Origin: Ampullaceana balthica
Taxonomy: Eukaryota; Mollusca; Gastropoda; Lymnaeidae
Direction: 5' to 3'
NCBI GenBank assembly: GCA_944989445.1
Contig: CALYLW010000016.1
Coordinates: 2,398,505-2,462,504 of the forward strand
DNA: 64,000 bases
The notes below the pieces were generated by a model. It made no database searches. It was not told where the DNA came from and worked only from the letters and a program-made list of their open reading frames with translations. This document shows, one piece after another, positions 1 through 11,651 of the stretch; the stretch's first letter is position 1; the number at the start of each line of letters is the position of its first letter. The translations under genes and the position numbers were made by a program.

Positions 1-229
1 ACGGAGGTAGATTAGAGTGGCTTGGACTTGGCTGGTCCTTTGCGGGAAACGTTTTTAAAGATGCAAAAGTTGTTTGGTAAGTCGACGAACTGTGTATGCA
101 GGTATCCCAAGTGGGAGATTACAAAGATCAAAGATTGGCCATACTTAAGAGATTGACACGACGCCAAAGTCAGTGGGATGAATCAGTTTTAGTAAATATT
201 GACTTTTTATCTTAGAACCCTGTTTAAAG
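1..229. other. Unique sequence, no feature seen
   Basis: No repeat, RNA gene or convincing coding frame is visible in this left-edge segment. It could be intron or intergenic DNA. Confidence 0.4.
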
Positions 230-493
230 TTATGACGTAAACTTTTGTTAGAAATGGGTCAGTTATGACGTAAACTTTTGTTAGAAATGGGTCAGTTATG
301 ACGTAAACTTTTGTTAGAAATAGGTCAGTTATGACGTAAACATTTGTTAGAAATGGGTCAGTTATGACGTAAACTTTTGTTAGAAATGGGTCAGTTATGA
401 CGTAAACTTTTGTTAGAAATGGGTCAGTTATGACGTAAACTTTTGTTAGAAATGGGTCAGTTATGACGTAAACGTTTGTTAGAAATGGGTCAG
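230..493. repeat. 33-bp minisatellite, 8 copies
   Basis: Eight head-to-tail copies of a 33-bp unit beginning GTTATGACGTAAAC and ending GAAATGGGTCA, with one or two substitutions per copy (for example AAATAGG for AAATGGG near 321). The period is a multiple of three and lacks stops on the minus strand, so it translates as an 11-residue repeat (VITDPFLTKVY). This is a by-product of the repeat; nothing else suggests a gene. Confidence 0.97.
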
Positions 494-498
494 TTATG

Positions 499-936
499 GT
501 TCCACGCTGCATTTACATTTCTTTACTGGTTTAATTTAGTACCTTGTAAATAGCTCTTAAGGTGTCAAGGTTTCTAGTATGTTAAGACTGCCAAGAGCCA
601 AGATTATTTTTGTTTCCTGCTACCCGCAACTGCCATTGCCGTCTGCTATCACTTCACGAATTCCCACTGGCGCCTGTCCACTACGTTATATCGTGGTGAG
701 CTGGACGGCTCGTCACATACTTAACAGGTCAATCAATAACTCCAAATAAAAGTCACTGCTGTGTTAGGGTTACAGTTGTCAGGTGAGCCATGACGGCTAT
801 AATTACGGTCAATTTGAGCCGTTGGGCTTACGAGGGTCAAGGACACTCCAGTACTTGCTCTCGATAACTTGTGGCATACAGAAAATTATCTCTCTCTTAT
901 ATTCTCTCTCATTCTCTCCTACTCGCTTGATATATA
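499..936. other. Unique sequence between two arrays
   Basis: Mixed-composition sequence with no recognisable gene. It grades into CT-rich DNA from about 887. Confidence 0.4.
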
Positions 937-1211
<275 letters not shown>

Positions 1212-1799
1212 AAAATAATACTCATGAAAACATGCATTTTGTCCAGCTGTGTTTGTGTTTGTAAAGATTACTCAAACTACACATTTAATAAGTACATATA
1301 ATCATTGTGTTTATTTTTCTAACTAATGAGTTGACATAATTATTGATCTGAAGGGTTAACTGTACCTCCCTATTAGTGAAAACAAAATATATTTATATAT
1401 TAACTCACCATCGCCTTAGAGATGAAAACTGTATTAACAACAACACCAAAGTCCCTAAGTTAATTGGATCATTGATTTTTTTTTCTTTTCTATTTTTAAT
1501 ACGTTTTGTATCAAATACGCTCCATAAAACAAATGAGAAGATTTTTCTTGTCAGTAACTGAAGACTTTTGGTTTCTGGCTGGAATATCGGTACATAATTA
1601 AAGTCGTGTTGTTGAGTAGGGATTATCGTGGATCAAGATATCCATCATCCAGACAACCAGGTTACAACCAGACTCAATTAAAACTCTTGGTTTGGCTTTC
1701 ACTTCTTCTGCTGCCAGTGTTTTGCTGTGTGGCGTAGTTTAGTTCTGGATCTCTGAACAAATCTTGAGAGAATGTGTCATTTTATTTTACAAAAACATA
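1212..1799. other. AT-rich unique sequence
   Basis: No gene, repeat array or RNA was recognised. A 61-codon frame at 1376-1561 has no family resemblance and AT-rich codon use typical of non-coding DNA. Confidence 0.4.
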
Positions 1800-2085
1800 A
1801 GAAATAATAATAATAAACGAACCTGTGAAATAATATTAAATAAATATAAAGAAATTCTTTTTCATAAAGATGTTTTTAAAAAAAAATTATTTTTAAAAAT
1901 CAACAAATATGCGAAACCAATAAATGTTAGTTATATGAAATAATGCTAAACAAATCGATAAAAACCATGTTAAGCATATCTGATAAATAATGTTAAGTTA
2001 ATATGTGAGATAATGTTAAATAAATCTGTCAAATAATGTTAACCAAATTTAATCGAAGAAATGTTAAAAATATGGGGAATAAAGA
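1800..2085. repeat. Degenerate AT-rich tandem repeat
   Basis: Recurring variants of GAAATAATGTTAAATAAAT at roughly 28 to 35-bp spacing (about 1827, 1938, 1985, 2010, 2030). It looks like an old, decayed minisatellite. Unit boundaries are not clean. Confidence 0.55.
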
Positions 2086-2511
2086 TTTATAAAGCATCAA
2101 AATTTTCCTAAGTAAATTTTAATTTTTTCCTCACTTCCGGGAGGACAACCATCCTCATATCAAATCCTATTTTTATTAAACCATTTCCATGTCAAATTTT
2201 GTACATATTAAAAAAAACTCTATATATATCAAAGCATATCCTATCCAAATCAAAAAATGTAATTATGTGACAAAATGCTGTCAATTATTTTTATTTTTTA
2301 AATTTCAATGGAAGACGTAAATTGATATTGGACACCATTTAGGGTTGCCATAACAACCACCTGTGAACGCCACGCCTGTAAGACAGCCAAGTCTCATATT
2401 TCATTATGAAAACTGCTACACAAAGGCGTATAATTGTCTGTGACGTCACATCCTCTCACATGACGCGGTCCCTTTATGACTAAGTGGTGTCTCTTGTGAG
2501 AGGTCACTCAT
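2086..2511. other. Unique sequence
   Basis: No recognised feature. Contains TGACGTCAC at 2441, a CRE-like octamer context, with nothing nearby that would make it a promoter. Confidence 0.3.
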
Positions 2512-2818
2512 CTGTAAGATGACAAGTTAGTCTAGTGGTCAGCAGGAACAACAATAGTGTCCGTTTGGCTTGGGTCAAAAATATCCTCCTTTATTCGCCA
2601 ATAATCTTTATATCATCTCTTAGTATTACCTGGTCTTTCTAATTATTTGGTGTTCTAACTTCTCATCTATTTTCTTTGCTCAGTTTTGTGATTTGTCTTC
2701 TGTTTCAAACAAATAGTCAGCTCGTGTGTTTTCTTATACTTCATGTAAAGCGCTGTGAGCCCAGTTCCTTTCTGGGATACAGCGCTATATAAATTATCAA
2801 TTTATTATTATTATTATC
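2512..2818 (+). mobile_element. tRNA-derived SINE with AAGCGCT-type tail
   Basis: The 5' part (about 2523-2545) reads GTTAGTCTAGTGGTCAGCA, close to a tRNA A box. About 35 bp later comes GGCTTGGGTCAAAA, a weak B-box position. The 3' end (2748-2802) has the paired motif AAGCGCTGTGAGCCC ... CAGCGCTATATAAAT, a hairpin tail shared by many invertebrate SINEs and L2/CR1-type LINEs, followed by an (ATT)n tail. Order and length (about 300 bp) fit a full SINE. The tail is the firm part; the tRNA head is less sure. Confidence 0.65.
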
Positions 2819-3560
2819 CCCCTTTTTATATAACGTAACTCTTACCATCTGCATGTCCTTTCTCTGGCATTTTAGGGTGTTTTTTGGTCCTAATTTTAGG
2901 AATTTTTGTTTTCTCTTTATGGTTTTTTTTTCTTAATGTCTATTAGGGTTTTCTTGAACTTTTTGGTGGCCATCTTAACCTCATTTTAACCTCTACCACC
3001 TTTGCACTTGATCTTTTATCATAAAATTTCTCATGTGTCACAAATAAGTGAGTCAGACGAGGAATGTCACTTTTTTAATGATAACGGAAATATCTCGTAG
3101 TCGCTGGACTTCCTTTGGTAATTGTATGAGATGACGTCGTTGTCTGGAAACATTCGCGATGAATATATTTGAAGGCATTTATACCAAGTAACCCACGGGA
3201 GTTCCCGAAATAAAACACAAATAATAACTAACTATGTACTGCGAACAACCCGGAACGCTTTTCCCATCTCACGCCCCCTCCTCCTCTTACTTACACTAAA
3301 ACCAACTTAATATTTTCACATCCTCTGATCACATCTCTTATCTCCGTCCGACATCTGAGCTGTGGCTTCTGCGAAAAATAAGAAACTTCAATGTGATTGG
3401 TCAAGACCGTTACCAGAAGTTTCTTGTGTCTGTTACCATTACCATAAAGATTGGCATGGGTAATCTCCCCTTCACTATGTTTGACCTGACCAGCTGGCAT
3501 GCACTGAAGCGTTCGATCACTTGGTGGCTTATAAAAGACTCTCTTACCAGTTCATATAGT
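2819..3560. other. Unique sequence, no gene recognised
   Basis: AT-rich to 3240, then more balanced. Overlapping short frames on both strands at 3291-3656 show no family signature. Confidence 0.35.
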
Positions 3561-3589
3561 GTCTGTCTGTCTGTCTGTCTATCTGTCTC
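3561..3589. repeat. (GTCT)n microsatellite
   Basis: About seven copies of a tetranucleotide GTCT with one ATCT variant. Confidence 0.9.
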
Positions 3590-3883
3590 CCAGCCACGAC
3601 GGTATGTGGCGATGTATGGACGTCGGTGGGGTGAGACGGGGTTGGATGTTGGTTGAGACCTGACATGGCGGAGGAGGAGCTTACTTTATTGGTAAGGCGC
3701 TAATAATTTTTGACAAAGTCCACCTCATTCCTTTTATCCTGTAAAAAAGAGCTTTGATTTTGTTCGCCTTTCTCTATCACGTAAATGTTATTTTGTGGTA
3801 GTGTGAAATTACTTTGAACATTTCTAAGTTAAAAACAATTATTTTATTTGAGTGTGAATTTGACGTATTTCTAGGTCATTGAT
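3590..3883. other. Unique spacer
   Basis: No feature recognised between the microsatellite and the 21-bp array. Confidence 0.35.
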
Positions 3884-5697
3884 ACACACCAGGGACCACA
3901 CAATACACACCAGGGACCACACAATACACACCAGGGACCACAAAATACACCAGGGACCACACAATACACACCAGGGACCACACAAGACACACCAGGGACC
4001 ACACAATACAAACCAGGGACCCCACAATACACACCAGGGACCACACAATACACACCAGGGACCACACACACACCAGGGACCACACAATACACACCAGGGA
4101 CCACAAAATACACACAAGGGATCACACAATACACACCAGGATCACACAATACACACCAGGTACCACAAAATACACACCAGGGACCTCACAATACACACCA
4201 GGGACCACACAATACACACCAGGGACCACACAATACACACCAGGGACCACACAATACACACCAGGGACCACACAATACACACAAGGGACCACAAGACACA
4301 CCAGGTACCACACAAGACACACCAGGGACCACAAAATACACACAAGGGATCACACAATACACACCAGGGACCACACAATACACACCAGGGACCACAAAAT
4401 ACACACCAGGGACCACACAATACACACCAGGGACCACACAATACACACCAGGGACCACAAGACACACCAGGACCACACAATACACACCAGGGACCACACA
4501 AGACACACCAGGGACCACACAATACACACAAGGGACCACACAATACACACCAGGGACCACAAAATACACACAAGGGATCAAACAATACACACCAGGATCA
4601 CACAATACACACCAGGTACCACAAAATACACACCAGGGACCACACAATACACACCAGGGACCACACAATACACACCAGGGACCACGAGACACACCAGGAC
4701 CACACAATACACACCAGGGACCACACAAGACACACCGGGGACCACACAATACACACCAGGGACCACACAATACACACCAGGGACCACACAAGACACAACA
4801 GGGACCACACAAGACACACCAGGGACCACACAATACACACCATGGACCACACAATACACACAAGGGACCACGCAAGACACACCAGGGACCACACAAAACA
4901 CACCAGGGACCACACAAGACACACCAGGGACCACACAAGACACACCAGGGACCACACAATACACACCAGGGACCACACAATACACACCAGGGACCACACA
5001 AGACACACCAGGGACCACACAATACACACCAGGGACCACACAAGACACAACAGGGACCACACAAGACACACCAGGGACCACACAATACACACCAGGGACC
5101 ACACAATACACACCAGGGACCACACAAGACACAACAGGGACCACACAAGACACAACAGGGACCACACAAGACACACCAGGGACCACACAATACACACCAT
5201 GGACCACACAATACACACAAGGGACCACGCAAGACACACCAGGGACCACACAAAACACACCAGGGACCACACAAGACACACCAGGGACCACACAAGACAC
5301 ACCAGGGACCACACAATACACACCAGGGACCACACAATACACACCAGGGACCACACAAGACACACCAGGGACCACACAATACACACCAGGGACCACACAA
5401 GACACAACAGGGACCACACAAGACACAACAGGGACCACACAAGACACACCAGGGACCCCACAAGACACACCAGGGACCACACAATACACACCAGGGACCA
5501 CACAAGACACACCACGGACCACACAAGACACACCAGGGACCACACAATACACACCAGGGACCACACAAGACACACCAGGGACCACACAAGACACACCAGG
5601 GACCACACAAGACACACCAGGGACCACACAAGACACACCAGGGACCACACAAGACACACCAGGGACCTCACAAGACACACCAGGGACCACACAATAC
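3884..5697. repeat. 21-bp minisatellite, about 86 copies
   Basis: Unit ACACCAGGGACCACACAA plus TAC or GAC. Variants include AAGGG for CAGGG, GGATC for GGACC, GTACC and some shortened units, mostly in the left third. The right half is more uniform and carries a 357-bp (17-unit) duplication marked by a CATGGACC variant at 4841 and again at 5198. The 21-bp period has no stops in several frames, so 612-, 488-, 373- and 364-codon open frames occur (for example RDHTIHT repeats). They have no start context, exon structure or non-repeat domain, so I do not call genes. Confidence 0.98.
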
Positions 5698-6835
5698 AAA
5701 TCTCCGGTCTACAATAATACGATGGATGGTAGATATTGGGATATTATGTCAGCACTTTTGGTATGTATGGCAGACCTTATGTTAGGTTTTATGGATACAT
5801 CTTACAACATTTATTAAACAACTTTGTAAAACTTGTTTTTTAAATTAAACACATGGCTGTCATATTTACACATACAGAGATGAGAAAAAAAGCCCTTGCG
5901 TGAAAACTATGATGAGATTTAAATGGGTGTAAATTGTTTCTCCTTTTCCCTGTAAAGAGCTCCAAATTAAGATTTATTTTCATGCACTTTGTACAGCGAA
6001 AATTCCCTCAAATATCGACCCTAATAAAATGATGATAATGCCTTGAAACATCTCACAATTTTAAGTGTTTAAATGTCATAGATGTCTTTTCTTTAATAAT
6101 AATTTTAAAAAAGAAGAAACAACAATATCAAAATCTAAATTCGCATGGTAATTTATCACCTCAATAACGGGAGACCACCTATCGCATCAACAGACCAACC
6201 ATTTCAGCAGGAGAAAAAATTGGCTGAACGTTCACGTTGTTTATTCTTTCAGTCCCCTCCATTAGTGTATTGAACATTTTTTATTTCATATTTGCAAAAC
6301 TTCCGACATAATAGCCGGCTATATCAGGAAACCGCTAGTGGATTAGAAGGTGTTAGCCTTTGTTTTGGGGCGTGGATGGGTGTGGATGGGCGTGGATGGG
6401 TGTGGTTCCGGGAAGAAACAAACAAGGGAGAAAAGGAGAGAACAAAAAAAAGGTTTATGTATTTTCTGTCCAGGGCGAGCACCTCCAGTGATTTGGGAAT
6501 TATCTTTCCTTGTCTGCCTTTTCGTAGGGGGATTTTGTCACAATTTTAAATATTATTCCAGGCTGATGGAAAAAGGGGAAATTTAATAAAGGAATTAACA
6601 TTATTCTTTTTTCCCTTTCATAAATCAATTATTATTTTCGAATTTTTGTTAGGAAACGGTATGTTTTTATTAGAATTATTTGTAAAATGAATGCAGTGTA
6701 AATATGGCTTTTAACTAGATAAAAAAATTGGCAAGAGAATAATTATTTACCCAGTGAAACAAAAGATCTCTCTTCGCGATTTAGCACCGGCATCGACAAC
6801 AAGCTTGAAACAAAATGAATCTCCCAGGATCAGCG
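5698..6835. other. AT-rich unique sequence
   Basis: No gene recognised. Around 6370-6412 a short GTGGATGGGCGTGGATGG direct repeat occurs. The overlapping frames near 6292-6586 cross this repeat and have no family match. Confidence 0.35.
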
Positions 6836-8274
6836 TATTGGCACCAGCAGCAGTAATGTTCACCAGCTTATTGGCACTACCAGCAGCAATGTTCACTAGC
6901 TTATTGGCACTACCAGCAGTAATGTTCACTAGCTTATTGGCACTACCAGCAGTAATGTTCACTAGCTTATTGGCACTATCAGCAGTAATGTTCACTAGCT
7001 TATTGGCACTACCAGCAGTAATGTTCACTAGCTTATTGGCACTATCAGCAGTAATGTTCACTAGCTTATTGGCACTACCAGCAGTAATGTTCACTAGCTT
7101 ATTGGCACTACCAGCAGTAATGTTCACTAGCTTATTGGCACTACCAGCAGTAATGTTCACCAGCTTATTGGCACTACCAGCAGCAATGTTCACCAGCTTA
7201 TTGGCACTACCAGCAGTAATGTTAACTAGCTTATTGGCACCATCATTAGTAATGTTCACCAGCTTATTGGCACCATCAGCAGCAATGTTCACTAGCTTAT
7301 TGGCACTACCAGCAGTAATGTTCACTAGCTTATTGGCACTACCAGCAGTAATGTTCACTAGCTTATTGGCACTACCAGCAGTAATCTTCACCAGCTTATT
7401 GGCACTACCAGCAGTAATGTTCACTAGCTTATTGGCACTACCATCAGTAATGTTCACTAGCTTATTGGCACTACCAGCAGTAATGTTCACTAGCTTATTG
7501 ACACTACCATCAGTAATGTTCACTAGCTTATTGACACTACCAGCAGTAATGTTCACCAGCTTATTGGCACTACCAGCAGTAATGTTCACTAGCTTATTGA
7601 CACTACCAGCAGCAATGTTCACTAGCTTATTGGCACTACCAGCAGTAATGTTCACTAGCTTATTGACACTACCATCAGTAACGTTCACCAGCTTATTGGC
7701 ACTACCATCAGTAATGTTCACTAGCTTATTGACACTACCAGCAGCAATGTTCACTAGCTTATTGGCACTACCAGCAGTAATGTTCACTAGCTTATTGGCA
7801 CTATGAGCAGCAATGTTCACTAGCTTATTGTCACTACAAGCAGCAATGTTCACTAGCTTATTGGCACTACCAGCAGTAATGTTCACTAGCTTATTGGCAC
7901 TATCAGCAGCAATGTTCACTAGCTTATTGGCACTACCAGCAGTAATGCTCACTAGCTTATTGGCACTGCCAGCAGTAATGTTCACTAGCTTATTGGCACT
8001 ACCAGCAGCAATGTTCACTAGCTTATTGGCACTACCAGCAGCAATGTTCACCAGCTTATTGGCACTACCAGCAGTAATGTTAACTAGCTTATTGGCACTA
8101 CCAGCAGTAATGTTCACCAGCTTATTGGCACTACCAGCAGTAATGTTCACTAGCTTATTGGCACTACCAGCAGCAATGTTCACCAGCTTATTGGCACTAC
8201 CAGCAGCAATGTTCACTACCTTATAGCACTACCAGCAGCAATGTTCACCAGCTTATTGGCACTACCAGCAGCAA
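6836..8274. repeat. 33-bp minisatellite, about 43 copies, open on both strands
   Basis: Unit TTCACTAGCTTATTGGCA followed by CTACCAGCAGTAATG. Common variants are CACCAG for CACTAG, GCAATG for GTAATG, and TCAGCA or CATCAG for CCAGCA. The 33-bp period without stops gives an 11-residue repeat on each strand (FTSLLALPAVM on +, NITAGSANKLV on -). The minus frame is 489 codons long and the plus frame is broken once, by TGA at 7804. The paired frames point to repeat-driven openness, not selection for protein. Confidence 0.98.
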
Positions 8275-8327
8275 CCTTTAGCACCATCAATTAACAATGG
8301 CGTCATCAACGCCGTTGACACAGTCTC

Positions 8328-9064
8328 GCACTCTAGCACCTTCCACCAGCAGCATACCTTAGCAACCTGACACACTCTAGCACTTTCCCCCAGCAGCATA
8401 CCTTAGCAACCTGACACACTCTAGCACCTTCCTATACTCTAGCACCTTCCCTCAGCAGCATACCTTAGCAACCTGACACACTCTAGCACCTTCCCACACT
8501 CTAGCACCTTCCCACACTCTAGCACCTTCCAACACTCTAGCACCTTCCCACACTCTAACACCTTCCCAACCTCTAGCACCTTCACACTCTAGCACCTTCA
8601 CATTCTGGCGCCTTGCCACATTTTAGCACCTTCCCACACTCTAGCACCTTCCCACACTCTAGCACCTTCCCACACTCTAGCACCTTCACACTTTAGCACC
8701 TTCACACTCTAGCACCTTCACACTCTAGCACCTTCAAACTCTAGCACCTTCACACTCTAGCACCTTCACACTTTAGCACCTTCACACTCTAGCTCCTTCC
8801 AACACTCTAGCACCTTCCCACACTCTAACACCTTCCCAACCTCTAGCACCTTCACACTCTAGCACCTTCACATTCTGGCGCCTTGCCACACTTTAGCACC
8901 TTCCCACACTCTAGCACCTTCCCACACTCTAGCACCTTCACACTCTAGCACCTTCACACTCTAGCACCTTCACACTCTAGCACCTTCACACTCTAGCACC
9001 TTCACACTCTAGCACCTTCACACTCTAGCACCTACACACTCTAGTATCTCACACTTTAGCATTA
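8328..9064. repeat. 16/18-bp minisatellite
   Basis: Unit CACTCTAGCACCTTCA (16 bp) or CACTCTAGCACCTTCCCA (18 bp) with TTTAGC and CATTCTGGCG variants. A block starting AACACTCTAG is duplicated at 8531 and 8801, a 270-bp offset. The left edge (8328-8470) mixes in CAGCAGCATACCTTAGCAAC units, so the array began as a longer compound unit. Confidence 0.95.
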
Positions 9065-9108
9065 GCATGTACTATGGCACTTGCACACACACTTGCATCT
9101 ACACACTT

Positions 9109-9349
9109 ACACTAGTAAAAAGCACCTGACGCACTAAAAAAAGGTCCTCTTACACACTAGATAAAGGCCTCTGACACACCAGTAAAAAGCCCTGACACAT
9201 CCGCTAAAGGACTCGTACACACCAGGAAATGGCCTCTGACACACCGAAAAGGCCTCTGGCGCACAAAAAAGGCCTCTGACACACCAGCTAAAGGCCTCAG
9301 ACACACCCAAAAATGCGCATCTGGCACACCAGCTTTAGGCCTCTGACAC
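9109..9349. repeat. Degenerate tandem repeat, about 22-28 bp
   Basis: Repeated GGCCTCTGACACACC with A-rich spacers, about nine imperfect copies. It directly follows the previous array and may be its decayed continuation. The minus-strand 65-codon frame is a repeat translation. Confidence 0.8.
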
Positions 9350-9373
9350 CGCATCGGTATTGATAAAAGAACT

Positions 9374-9490
9374 GCTAACTCGTAGAATACAGTAGCATGC
9401 AGAGCTGAGATTGTGCTCTTACAATATCAAACTAATTACTCCTAGAATACAATTGCATGCAGAGCTTTGCTTGTGTTCTTACAATATCAC
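9374..9490. repeat. Two-copy 60-bp direct repeat
   Basis: GTAGAATACAGTAGCATGCAG at 9382 onward recurs as CTAGAATACAATTGCATGCAG 60 bp later, and both copies end CTTACAATATCA. This is a diverged dimer and so a possible minisatellite precursor. Confidence 0.85.
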
Positions 9491-9876
9491 AAATCAAATC
9501 CCCCCGGAGGATTGAATGTCTCATTATAAAAACATGTTTATTTTATTTTCTGTAATTCCCGTTTCAACTCGTTTCTATGTGAACTTTGTTTTCGGAAGAT
9601 GTAAGACCCCGAGGCTGAGGTTTAGGCATAAAGACAAGAATTTTATTATGATATTTATTAATTTATTCATTGAAGTATTAGGAATTCAAAACTCGGCGAA
9701 TGTCTTTCTCTCGATATCTTTAATACATTTGTTTACGTGAGAACATAACGTCTAGTTATAACATCATGTGATAGTCTCGTTAGAAGACATCGAAGAAACT
9801 TTTTCGTATATTTCTTGAATAGATAAGAATGGGCCATTTGCTTGAAAGATACGGTATTTAAATTGAGCTGAAGCTG
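9491..9876. other. AT-rich unique sequence
   Basis: No feature recognised. The 74-codon frame at 9516-9740 has no family signature. Confidence 0.35.
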
Positions 9877-10275
9877 TACCAGGCTCAACTAACACGTCAT
9901 TCAAACTTTTACCAGACTTAGCTAACACGTCATTCAATCTTTTACCACACTCAGCTAACACATCAGTCAATCTTTTACCAGACTTAGCTAACACATCAGT
10001 CAATCTTTTACCAGACTTAGCTAACACATCAGTCAATCTTTTACCAGACTTAGCTAACACATCAGTCAATCTTTTACCACACTCAGCTAACACATTTGTC
10101 AATCTTTTACCACACTCAGCTAACACATTTGTCAATCTTTTACCAGACTTAGCTAACACATCAGTCAATCTTTTACCAGACTTAGCTAACACATCAGTCA
10201 ATCTTTTACCAGACTTAGCTAACACATCAGTCAATCTTTTACCACACTCAGCTAACACATTTGTCAATCTTGCAC
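9877..10275. repeat. 33-bp minisatellite, about 12 copies
   Basis: Unit AGACTTAGCTAACACATC then AGTCAATCTTTTACC. One subtype has CACACTCAG for CAGACTTAG and TTTGTC for TCAGTC. Translates on the minus strand as LTDVLAKSGKR repeats within a 167-codon frame; judged a by-product. The subtype order (CAC..TTTG next to CAC..TTTG, the rest uniform) shows block duplication. Confidence 0.96.
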
Positions 10276-11360
10276 CGACTCCACAATCTCTCAGTTCGTC
10301 ACCTAATTATTTAGTTTGAAAGTCGCATATAATGTATCCAATTGTTTGTAACAAAATCCCCATGGATGGCTGGGCAAATCAAATAAGTTTATTAAATTAT
10401 GGTGATACAATCTCTTAAAAACAATTAATGAATAAGTTTACCGCCAATAATGGGAATTGTAGCAACCCTAACTCCATGCTACAAACGCATAGATCCTTCC
10501 CTTTGTGGTCAGTCTTAGAAGCGAGTGAATCTTTACAATCAATGCCGGGCTTTCACATTGTGATGCCAGAATGGGAGCTAGCCATATTGAGTCGATTGAC
10601 GCGTTACAGTGATGTCCGAAATTTGTTGACATTGTAAAGTTTAAGGCTTGGACCAGGCGTGAAGCTAATGAGCCTTGGCGAAGGAGCACGCAATGAACTT
10701 TCAATAAAACTTCTAATAAGGTGTACGAGTTTTAAGGGCGTTTTTAAGAAATAATGTTGTTGTTGTATATATAATTATATTATAGTCATCGTTAATAACG
10801 CCACTGTGATGTTCAGCATATTATCCTCTAATTTGTATGTAAATAGGTATATTGAAATGTATTTGAAATAAACAAGATATTATCTCTAACGTAGTGTTTA
10901 GGGAACTTGATGGATGTGTTAAAATAAAACTGACAATAATATGTAAGAATCGATGCACCTTTTAGTCCTTTTTTTCCCAACCCGCTGTACGAATTGTGCT
11001 GAGCTTCGTCATTGATGACGTGTTGCTAATTATAAACTTTCTTGTCCACGCATTACGTCACTCGGCTATACCCCATGTTAGTGTCTCACGCTGAGACTTA
11101 CACCATTTGGATCCCCCCCCCTCAAAGCAGTCTAAGTAACACGTCTATTTCAGATCTGGACTCTCCATTTTCTTAGCATTTAACGTTTTTTGATGTTATT
11201 TTAAAAGAAAATAAAACAAAAATGTATTCCAAAACTATGAAAATTGTACTCACTAGCTCTTTTAATGGCAGTCGAAGAATCGAAAAGTCCCTGAAAGTTA
11301 TCTAATAATACCGGTAATTTAGTGCAAATAATTATCGACAAATTTCCCGTAGGGTATTAT
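10276..11360. other. Unique sequence, no gene recognised
   Basis: Two antisense frames (10428-10637 +, 10468-10704 -) overlap in a patch of more balanced composition. Neither shows a known domain. A decayed exon or transposon fragment is possible but unsupported. Confidence 0.35.
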
Positions 11361-11580
11361 ATTTAACATCAGCGGTGTGTTTGACCTGACCAGTCCTTTA
11401 TTACCTTTAACATCAATGGTGTGGTTTACCTGACCAGTCCTTTATCACCTTTAACATCAGCGGTGTGTTTGACCTGACCAGTCCTTTATTACCTTTAACA
11501 TCAATGGTGTAGTTTACCTGACCAGTCCTTTATCACCTTTAACATCAGTGGTGTGTTAGACCTGACCAGTCCTTTATCAT
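11361..11580. repeat. Alternating 44-bp repeat (dimeric), 5 copies
   Basis: Units alternate between A (ATCAGCGGTGTGTTTGACC) and B (ATCAATGGTGTGGTTTACC), each ending CTGACCAGTCCTTTAT. The A-B-A-B-A' order shows that an 88-bp dimer was duplicated. Confidence 0.93.
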
Positions 11581-11651
11581 AAGTTACACGCTTCCCTTTA
11601 ATCTTTAAAAATTCGGGCTTATACTTGACAGATTAGAGCATGTATTTTTTA

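Noticed and set aside
3879..5717. 612-codon plus frame and several 360-490-codon minus frames over the 21-bp array
   Set aside because: Period divisible by three with a stop-free unit explains the openness. Frames exist on both strands and there is no non-repeat domain or exon structure.
9764..10267. 167-codon minus frame with a unique C-terminal part
   Set aside because: Repeat translation plus about 40 unmatched residues; no splice or promoter support.
10428..10704. Overlapping antisense frames in balanced-composition DNA
   Set aside because: No known domain in either frame; overlapping frames of this size occur by chance.
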